A DNA stretch of 6,199 nucleotides from Glaciimonas sp. GTDB taxonomy: Bacteria > Pseudomonadota > Gammaproteobacteria > Burkholderiales > Burkholderiaceae. The DNA lies in NCBI GenBank assembly GCA_014377145.1, contig JACMQE010000325.1:1-6199 (forward strand), read 5' to 3'. Position numbers and translations under genes: made by a program. Positions 1-5,258 of the stretch are shown here, piece after piece (the first letter of the stretch is position 1; the number at the start of each line of letters is the position of its first letter). A model generated the notes under the pieces. It did not search any database. It was not told the DNA's origin and saw nothing but the letters and a program-made list of their open reading frames with translations.

Positions 1-362
1 CCGTTGCTGATTAGCGGTGCCACGGTGACCATGGCGGGCTTGTGTGAAGTGGCGGGTCCGATATAGGTCAATTGCAGGCGCAGATCTCGCCTGGCTATGG
101 TTTCGCTGCTATCATCGTGACGTGGATCGGGCGTTTGCAGCCGGTCGGAATCGTGCTTGGCGCCTTGCTAATGTCGTTATTGTATCTCGGTGGTGAGTCG
201 GCACAGATGAAGATGGCGTTGCCATCTGCGATTACTGGTCTGTTTCAAGGGTTATTGTTATTTTACTTGCTGGCTGCTGATTTGTTCATCACCTTCAAAC
301 TTAACAATGTCAGCGTTGTTCACCGATATGCTACTGTTGTCGCCACCAAGGAAATAGTATAA
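1..362 (+). pseudogene. ABC importer inner-membrane permease, C-terminal part, frameshifted
   Basis: This is the 3' part of a branched-chain/sugar/nucleoside-type ABC permease (BPD_transp_2 family, the first of two permeases in BMP-type importers). Reading frame 1 gives LLISGATVTMAGLCEVAGPI and then a stop at 64-66. The protein resumes in frame 3 with GQLQAQISPGYGFAAI, so the two halves join perfectly if an extra TA at 64-65 is removed. The rest runs to TAA at 360-362 and holds the family signatures SPGYGF, LGALLMSLLYLGGESAQM and a hydrophobic final helix around LFQGLLLFYLLAADL. The family forms the membrane channel for a periplasmic lipoprotein-dependent importer; a second permease follows immediately. 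The 5' part lies outside the window. Family assignment is firm, the substrate (nucleoside or simple sugar) is inferred only from the two-permease arrangement. It is probably non-functional because of the frameshift. Confidence 0.87.
359..362 (+). other. decayed stop/start overlap between the two permease genes (ATAA, probably once ATGA)
   Basis: The upstream permease ends in TAA at 360-362. The downstream reading frame, traced back from PIIVSTVVAA, passes through ATA at 359-361 followed by AAC CCT (Asn-Pro). A four-base ATGA overlap is the usual join between such operon genes. A single G-to-A change at 361 would turn ATGA into ATAA, keeping a stop for the first gene (TGA to TAA) while destroying the start of the second. 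The present sequence is direct observation; the ancestral state is inference. Confidence 0.5.
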
Positions 363-981
363 ACCCTGCCAGCCCTGTTCTTCCTATTATTGTCAGCACA
401 GTGGTTGCGGCGACACCTTTGATTTATGCGGCGTTGGGCGAAGCTGTGGTCGAAAAAGTAGGGGTTTCTTAATCTGGGTATTGAGGGAATGATGCTGATC
501 GGTGCGGTGGCCGGGTTTGCTGCTATGTTGGCGACCGGCAGTGCAACGGCGGGGTTTATCCCTGCCGCTGGTGCTAGGACCGCGTCGTCACTGATTTTTG
601 CTTTTCTGAAGCTATTTTGGATTGGTCTGTCGGCGTTCGTTGGGCATGATTTGGAAGGAATACCGCTTCAAGGCTTGAAAGGTGTGGAGATGCCGGTCCT
701 ATCAACTTTTCTCATTACGACATCATGGTGTATTTGTCGCTGGTGGTGTTTGGAACGTGGAAATCGTCACGGGTGATGTGTGGGGCCTATCTTTTTGGTG
801 GGATGACAGTGTTGCAACTATATGCGCAGGGATTTTGGTTGTGGGGGTGCCATCGGAGTTTTTGTCAATGCTGCCGTATGTGGCGACGGTGGTGGTGTTG
901 GCGATTATTTGTCGTAATCCTAAGACGATTCTGTTGAACCGGCCGGTCTCGTTGGGAAAGAGTTTTCATTCGCATACTTAA
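359..981 (+). pseudogene. second ABC importer permease, frameshifted with internal deletions
   Basis: This is the partner permease of the same importer. Pieces appear in order across three frames: IIVSTVVAATPLIYAALGEA (386 onward), LNLGIEGMMLIGAVAGFAAM (468 onward), WIGLSAFVGHDLEGIPLQG (618 onward), MVYLSLVVFGTWKSSRVMCG (725 onward), then GVPSEFLSMLPYVATVVV and a natural TAA at 979-981. LNLGIEGMM is a hallmark of this permease group. The lesions visible are one extra T at about 465-467 (giving TAA at 470-472), loss of the segment normally between FAFL and GLSAF, a shortened stretch before HYDIM, loss of roughly 80-90 residues inside VYLSLVVFGTW, and a frameshift near 835 (QGF to GVPSEF). The family is usually about 300 residues; some 200 codons remain. 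The probable start at 359 reads ATA. It is certainly non-functional. Confidence 0.87.
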
Positions 982-1087
982 TTTTGGTTGGGATTATTTG
1001 GAGTAGTATGCGCTCCATCGAGGCTAGTTTCGTTTGGTTGGCAACTGATATTACGCAGTGTTACCTAAAAACTAATACTCTACAGAA
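982..1087. other. spacer with no recognisable gene
   Basis: About 100 bases between the natural stop of the second permease and the first recognisable codons of the IS4-type transposase. No inverted repeat, terminator or conserved protein piece could be identified. The left end of the insertion sequence is expected here, but its terminal repeat could not be picked out because the right end of the element is missing and gives nothing to compare with. Confidence 0.5.
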
Positions 1088-1890
1088 ATGAAAAAAGTGG
1101 CGCTTGCGTTGTACACAGAATATTTGATCAGCACGTTTAGAGCGGCAACGGGATTGTCAGCGATGGTGAATGGTAGGTGAATCAGGACCAAATATCCGAT
1201 GCTTATCAGCGCGGCCGTACGCGTCGAAAGACTGATGGCTGCAAGTGAAATCAACGGTATGTCAAATAGACAAGAAAATGTAGGTTTAATTTTCGATAAC
1301 ACGATTCAAAAAACACAATGAACCGATGAAAATGAAGTGATGTGCTGGTATTTCGATCATTACCAAGGACGCTCGGTACACGGTAGCAACTTGCTCAATG
1401 CACTGTACTACAGTGCTAACATGGCTGTTCCGGTGGACTTTGAGGTAGTGCGAAAGCCGTTGCAATTTTGCGATCTAAAGATGAGAAAGAATAAAACGCG
1501 CCATTGAGGTCACGAACAACCAGATGATGCACGAGATGATCGGAAAATGCATCAAATAACACGTTGAAATTTCGCTACGTCTTGATGGATAGCTGGTTCG
1601 GCTCATTGGAAAACTTTGCGTTTATCGTCAAAAAGAAAAACATTCTATTGCTGTGCGCAAAGACAATCGTTTGATCGCGCTCAGTGAAGAAGATAAGCGT
1701 CAAGGCCGCTTTGTACGGATAGATGCGTTGGAATTACCGGATCAATTAGCCGTGTGCGTTTGGCTCAAAGGCTATGTGAACGTTGTCCTGATAGTGCGCC
1801 AGGTCTTTCAAATAAGGACGGCAGTATGGGCTTGCAACATCAGTTAGTTATACTGACTTAATGATTGATTGGATTACTGACTCTATGATT
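1088..1890 (+). pseudogene. IS4-type DDE transposase remnant, frameshifted and truncated at the C-terminus
   Basis: A cut-and-paste transposase read in several frames. The N-terminal part gives LYTEYLISTFRAATGLSAMV from about 1111, then CLSARPYASKD and WLQVKST in another frame. The first catalytic Asp lies in LIFDNTIQ (Asp codon 1295-1297), followed by TDENEVMCWYFDHYQGRSV and VPVDFEVVRKPLQF. The second catalytic Asp is in VLMDSWFGSLENFAFI (codon 1588-1590). Then come RLIALSEEDKRQGRFVRID and VWLKG, ending near 1890. Lesions include stops at 1172-1174 and 1319-1321 and frameshifts near 1170, 1270, 1495, 1560, 1650 and 1810. The C-terminal Y-x2-R-x3-E block holding the catalytic Glu is absent because phnM sequence begins at about 1902. 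It cannot transpose. I recognise the fold and the order of motifs, but the exact ISfinder family (IS4 or IS701-like) is uncertain. Confidence 0.8.
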
Positions 1891-1901
1891 ACACCCCATA
1901 C

Positions 1902-2245
1902 GTAGTTGCTGCCCGAGCGGCACGGCAACATGGGTTGGGGATCAGTATGGGCGTGCCGAATTTGATTAGAGGGAGTCGCATTCGGGGAATGTTTCTGCGA
2001 CGATGTTGGCGTAGATTGGTTTGCTACACGTATATCGTCTGATTACGTCCCTGCAAGCTTGCTGCACGCTGCGTTCATGCTGCAAAAAGAGGGATTCAGC
2101 TTGCCGAAATCGATTAATACGGTATAGCTTAATCCCGCTCGCATGATTGGGTTTGATGATCGGGGTGAAATTGCGATTGGTCTGCGGGGAGATTTTCTGC
2201 AGGTTCGGAAAAATGGATAGCGGGTTATTCGAGGAAGTGTTTAGG
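1902..2245 (+). pseudogene. phnM: phnM C-terminal remnant (C-P lyase pathway triphosphate diphosphatase)
   Basis: PhnM is an amidohydrolase that removes pyrophosphate from alpha-D-ribose 1-methylphosphonate 5-triphosphate in carbon-phosphorus lyase phosphonate use. The remnant reads VVAARAARQHGLGISMGVPN LIRG from 1902, then SHSGNVSATMLA in a shifted frame, then SSDYVPASLLHAAFMLQ, INTV, LNPARMIGFDDRGEIAIG LRGDFLQV and VIRG. Signatures of PhnM are the Pro-Asn-Leu-x-Arg-Gly segment, SHSGN, the metal-site Asp of SSDY (codon 2041-2043) and LNPARMxGxDDRGEIAxG. Lesions are frameshifts near 1977 and 2030, stops at TAG about 2014 and 2125, a TAG in the final segment near 2218, and another frameshift near 2235. 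Only the last ~110 of about 380 residues are present; the first two thirds are missing and the transposase remnant directly precedes it. No other phn gene is in view. Confidence 0.82.
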
Positions 2246-2337
2246 GTAATTTTCTGTCTTAAAATACGATTCTTAAGAAGTTATATTTCAAGAAAGTAAA
2301 GTTGCTCCAAAAAAAGCGCTGAGTAATTTTCATAGGG
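2246..2337. other. AT-rich spacer between phnM and fmt remnants
   Basis: A short AT-rich stretch where the phnM remnant and fmt converge. It contains a perfect ten-base palindrome TTCTTAAGAA at 2270-2279 and a run of seven A at 2309-2315, which reads as T7 in the fmt direction. The T run is not preceded by a convincing GC-rich stem, so no terminator is claimed. Confidence 0.4.
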
Positions 2338-3291
2338 CTAATCAAATCGTCCACCTAACATCGAAAAAGCCCGCAAAAATGCAGCTACCGCTAGACGTTT
2401 TCTGCCTGGCTTTTGCAAAACGGTCAGTCGCAAAGCATCTACGCCGCACGCGACAAGTACGCCATTTTGTAGGTCAGCGCTGATAATTTCACCCGCCGTA
2501 TGGTCGCCAGATTGAACAACAACCGCAGCCTCCCATATCTTTATCGTGACACCACCGAATGGTGCAAATGCACCAGGAAACGGATTAAATGCCCGAATTT
2601 TTCGTCCCAACAGATCGGCCCCTAAAGTGAAGTCAAGCGCAGTTTCTTCCTTGGTGATCTTTGCTGCATAAGTGACACTCTCATCCGGTTGCGGTATCGC
2701 CTTCAAGGCGTTTTGTGATAGCAACCGAATCGTATCAACGATCATTTTTCCACCCAATTTAGCCAGCTTGTCGTGCAGACTGCCAGTCGTATCATCGGCA
2801 GCAATGGCCACGCTTTCCGTCAGTATCATCGGTCCCGTATCTAACCCTTGCGCCATTTGCATAATGGTGATTCCGGTTTTGGTGTCGCCGGCTTCAATCG
2901 CCCGATGGATCGGTGCCGCACCCCGCCAGCGCGGTAGCAGCGAACCGTGAATGTTGATGCAGCCGTGAATCGGGATGATCAAGACACTTTGCGGCAAGAT
3001 TAACCCATAGGCGGCGACCACCATTACGTCATGCTGTGTGGTGTGTAACAAAACATGTGCCTCTTGCGCGATGTCAGGATATTTTCCATCCAGCCGCAGC
3101 GAGACAGGTTGGGCTACCGGGATACCATGTGTGAGTGCAAATTGCTTCACTGCGGAGGCCTGGAGTTGCATACCGCGTCCAGCGGGACGGTCAGGCTGGG
3201 TCAGTACAAGCGTGATTTCATGGCCTGCATCATGCAGCGCCTTGAGCGCGATGGCGGCAAATTCGGGGGTTCCAGCAAAGATAATTTTCAT
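2338..3291 (-). CDS. fmt: methionyl-tRNA formyltransferase
   Basis: Fmt transfers a formyl group from 10-formyltetrahydrofolate to the amino group of methionyl-tRNA(fMet) in the cytosol, the step that makes the bacterial initiator tRNA. The 317 residues match the usual length (about 310-320). The N-terminal Rossmann domain (1 to ~195) opens with [13 protein letters not shown] and has the PDRPAGRG loop near 33-40. The active site is [20 protein letters not shown], with the catalytic Asn113 and His115, and Asp151 in QGLDTGPM. The linker and C-terminal tRNA-binding OB-like domain follow, with KITKEE and [12 protein letters not shown] (about 210-240), ending LGGRFD. The start at 3289-3291 is set by the conserved first residues. 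No clear Shine-Dalgarno motif is visible before it. No frameshift or stop occurs, in contrast to all its neighbours. The frequent partner def is not next to it. Confidence 0.98.
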   Translation of the reverse strand: MKIIFAGTPEFAAIALKALHDAGHEITLVLTQPDRPAGRGMQLQASAVKQFALTHGIPVAQPVSLRLDGKYPDIAQEAHVLLHTTQHDVMVVAAYGLILPQSVLIIPIHGCINIHGSLLPRWRGAAPIHRAIEAGDTKTGITIMQMAQGLDTGPMILTESVAIAADDTTGSLHDKLAKLGGKMIVDTIRLLSQNALKAIPQPDESVTYAAKITKEETALDFTLGADLLGRKIRAFNPFPGAFAPFGGVTIKIWEAAVVVQSGDHTAGEIISADLQNGVLVACGVDALRLTVLQKPGRKRLAVAAFLRAFSMLGGRFD

Positions 3292-3471
3292 GTTCGGATT
3301 TTATTACGGATGGACGTATTTTGCTGCATCTGTAAAACTTATGTGCCGTGAGCGGGTGTGCTGCTTAAGCCGATATTTAAGTTATACTTATGGCATCTCT
3401 AATTAAGTAGACGCATAGCGTCCATCAAGGATTAAACGAGGTATAGCCACAAATAAGCATGGGTAAAAGCG
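3292..3471. other. non-coding spacer upstream of fmt, with small palindromes
   Basis: About 180 bases between the fmt start and the IS5-family transposase remnant. I see no def, no tRNA and no conserved protein piece on either strand. It holds three small symmetrical elements: GCTTAAGC at 3363-3370, TAAGT-TAT-ACTTA at 3378-3390, and GACGC-ATA-GCGTC at 3410-3422. The fmt promoter must lie here if fmt has its own. A TTTACA hexamer (minus strand, 3332-3337) resembles a -35 box, but no good -10 box stands at the right distance, so no promoter is called. The left end of the IS5 element should also be here, though I could not identify an inverted repeat. Confidence 0.5.
3410..3422. repeat. small perfect inverted repeat GACGC-ATA-GCGTC
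   Basis: A five-base perfect inverted repeat around a three-base centre, between fmt and the IS5 remnant. It could be a protein-binding site, a small hairpin or chance. No T run follows on either strand, so it is not an intrinsic terminator. Confidence 0.45.
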
Positions 3472-3872
3472 ATGAAGCAAATGACTCTTTTTGCGGGCAG
3501 CTTTGATAAATACGCTAAAAAGACGCGTCGAGCATTGTCCTTGGTTGAGATGAACAAGTAGTCCCTTTGGACCACGCTGTGCGAATTGATTAGCCTACAC
3601 TCTCCAAAGGCTGGCAATGGCTTTCCACTGATCGGACTGGAACGTATGCTGCGACTGTATTGTTGGAGCAGTGGTGCAACTTGTTCGATCCGACGGTGGA
3701 AGAAGCGTTGTATGAATCGATCTCGATGCGTAAACTTGTCGGGCATTGATCTTGGCTGCGAAGCGGTTCCTAATGTTTTGCGAAAGTGCGTTATCGCGGC
3801 ATGGCAAAAAAAGTCAATCGTTTCTTCGTCCCCTGCGTCCTGGCTAACTTGTTTAGGCTGCGTAAAATTTAA
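3472..3872 (+). pseudogene. IS5-family transposase remnant with the catalytic core deleted
   Basis: The N-terminal part matches IS5-group transposases: MKQMTLFAGSFDKYAKKTRR from 3472, then a TAG stop at about 3550, then KAGNGFPLIGLERMLRLY, LEQWCNLFDPTVEEALYESI in another frame, SMRKLVG, and GIDLGCEAVP in a third. The frame changes fit one lost T near 3663 and one extra G in 3741-3743. Directly after this comes the extreme C-terminus, KVRYRGMAKKVNRFFVPCVL and ANLFRLRKI, ending in TAA at 3870-3872. The roughly 200 residues that normally lie between, including the DDE catalytic triad, are gone. Remaining length is about 130 codons against some 320 for the family. The element cannot move by itself. 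No right-hand inverted repeat follows, since rhaI sequence begins at once. Confidence 0.87.
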
Positions 3873-5172
3873 TAAAAAACACTGTGAATGCTGCTGGCGC
3901 CTGCTTTTGGTGGCCGTTGCAGGCTTTTTTGTTGACGATACCCTTTCGTACGATAACATCTGATTGGGTCTGCAGCGGCACCCGAACGGACACGCGCCAT
4001 TGCTAGAGCCGGACTAACATCGGTGCAGAATGTGCATGTTTTAACGTTTGTGCCGCCTGGGGTACGTCGTTTTGTTCTTGATGGTGTTGCAAGGCGGTGC
4101 GGTCGATGATGGCGGAATGGATAAATGCCCGCTGCACCTCAATTGCGCTACTTATCAGGCTTTCGATCGGATCGGTGACATTGTGTGACTGGTCGAGCGT
4201 ATAGGGCGGCTTGAACGCTACACCTTAGCGTTGCGCAACGTCTGCCAACTCATTCAAATATCAGGAATAGCTGAAACGGATTGATACTACCCGAATTCAG
4301 ATCATCATCGCCGTATTTGCTCTCATTGAAATGGAAACCACCTAGTTTGCCGAATTGGGCAAGGCGAGCGACGATCATTTCAATATTCTTATTCGGTGCA
4401 GGATGGCCGAGGTCGACCAGGCATTTTGCCTTCGGTCCCAATTCTGTGGCACAAGCAAAGCTGGTGCCACAGTCTGCGATGGTGGTGGCATAGAATGCGG
4501 GTTCAAACAGCTTGTCTTCGATATACACTGACCAGTCGGCTGGCAACGCGTGATAGATTTCTCGCCTGTTCTCCAGATAGCGCTCAAGCGCACCGCGTAG
4601 ATTGTGCTGGCCGGGAAAATTCGCGCCGTCGCTAATACAGACCGTCAGTGCCTTTGAGCCTAGCGCCTGTCCCAGCTCTATGGACGCAATATTATGCGCC
4701 ACCGCTTGCGCCCGCAATGTCGTACTGCCGGCATTCAGGTTGCCGTTTTTGTAGGCATGCACTTGCCCTGCCTGATCTTGGAAAGTATTCGAATTGATAG
4801 TTTTGGAACCTAACCCGTAGCCGCTGGCGATTTCGCGCAATGCCGCTGGATCGGTGGTCGTATCACCTTAGAAATGCAGCGATACGGTCGGGGTGGCACG
4901 TGTCAACTGTTGAATGAGGACACAGTCTTCGAGCTTTTCAAATACGTTGCGTGGTTCGCTCAAACCCGGAAAACCGGCAAAATGTTTACCCCCGGTTCCC
5001 ACGCCCCAGCTTGGCAGGGCGACCGCAAAAGTCTGTGCCAAGGTCGTCAGTTTTCAATATCTTGCCCACGTCGCCCTAGCATCCCACCTATTGCGGCATA
5101 GCCAGCTTCAAGATTACTGTGGATGTTGGCATTGTGTTCGGCCACCAGGTCATTATCGATTATTGTGCTTAC
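3869..5172 (-). pseudogene. rhaI: L-rhamnose isomerase, nearly full length but inactivated
   Basis: RhaI interconverts L-rhamnose and L-rhamnulose in the cytosol, the first step of phosphorylative rhamnose catabolism. This is the Pseudomonas stutzeri-type enzyme (about 430 residues), not the E. coli RhaA type. Pieces in order: IDNDLVAEHNANIHSNLEAG, LTTLAQTFAVALPSWGVGTG, EPRNVFEKLEDCVLIQQLT, the largest intact stretch 4250-4825 with INSNTFQDQ, GSKALTVCISDGANFPGQ, LFEPAFYATT, KCLVDLGHPAPNKNIEMIVA and GGFHFNESKYGDDDL, then NELADV, TLDQSHNVTDPIESLI and TDVSPALAMARVRSGAAADP. Metal and catalytic residues (Glu of FEPAFY, Asp/His of VDLGH, His of FHF, Asp of DQSHN) are still encoded. Lesions: start codon reads GTA (5170-5172), one A lost in the run at 5051-5054, TAA at 4868-4870, one extra base at 4255, TAA at 4225-4227, two extra bases at 4025-4026. 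The tail overlaps the IS5 remnant. Confidence 0.93.
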
Positions 5173-5178
5173 GTTGTT

Positions 5179-5184
5179 TCTCCT
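5179..5184 (-). promoter_or_regulatory. Shine-Dalgarno site of rhaI (AGGAGA)
   Basis: On the minus strand AGGAGA is followed by six bases and then GTA AGC ACA ATA, which leads in frame into IDNDLVAEHNANIHSNLEAG. The spacing is right for an initiation codon exactly at 5170-5172, but that codon is now GTA. The ribosome-binding site has thus outlived the start codon it served. Confidence 0.7.
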
Positions 5185-5220
5185 GATTATCAGCCGTGTG
5201 GCCGATAATCAGCGGCTGAT
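5185..5220 (-). repeat. overlapping inverted repeats in the rhaI leader (two alternative hairpins)
   Basis: Hairpin A pairs GATTATC (5185-5191) with GATAATC (5204-5210), continues after one A-C mismatch with GCC/GGC (5193-5195 with 5200-5202), and closes on a four-base loop. Hairpin B pairs ATCAGCCG (5189-5196) with CGGCTGAT (5213-5220). The two share bases 5189-5196 and cannot form together. Hairpin A ends immediately before the rhaI Shine-Dalgarno site. No T run follows, so this is not a standard terminator. It may be an mRNA-stabilising or translation-controlling leader, a REP-type intergenic repeat, or an operator. The pairing is direct observation, the role is inference. Confidence 0.6.
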
Positions 5221-5258
5221 TTTATTTTATTTATACGTTTTGGCAGTTTTGATGCAGC

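Noticed and set aside
1072..1302. Open frame of 76 codons on the minus strand
   Set aside because: The plus strand over the same bases encodes the recognisable N-terminal part of a transposase (YTEYLISTFRAATGLSAM, LIFDNTIQ), so the minus frame is a shadow.
3378..3390. TATACT on the plus strand inside the palindrome TAAGT-TAT-ACTTA as a promoter -10 box
   Set aside because: No good -35 hexamer at proper distance; the gene downstream is a dead transposase, so there is no independent support.
2672..3406. Several plus-strand open frames across fmt
   Set aside because: They are antisense to the intact, full-length fmt and show no independent family match.
3899..3930. GCCTGC ... GCAGGC followed by six T on the plus strand, terminator-like
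   Set aside because: The stem is only six base pairs with a 14-base loop, and the bases are explained as coding sequence of the rhaI tail on the minus strand. A terminator for the dead IS5 transcript is possible but not supported.
3432..3959. Open frame of 175 codons on the minus strand, overlapping the IS5 remnant
   Set aside because: No family resemblance. The plus strand carries clear IS5 transposase blocks and the right part is the tail of rhaI in another frame.
3586..3963. Open frame of 125 codons on the plus strand
   Set aside because: Its first part includes only short true IS5 pieces (KAGNGFPLIGLERMLRLY, GIDLGCEAVP); the rest is out of frame with the C-terminal block KVRYRGMAKK and then runs antisense through rhaI.
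5230..5256. TATAAA on the minus strand (5230-5235) as a possible -10 box for rhaI
   Set aside because: The hexamer 16 bases upstream (CTGCAT) is a poor -35 box, and AT-rich spacers often contain TATAAA by chance.
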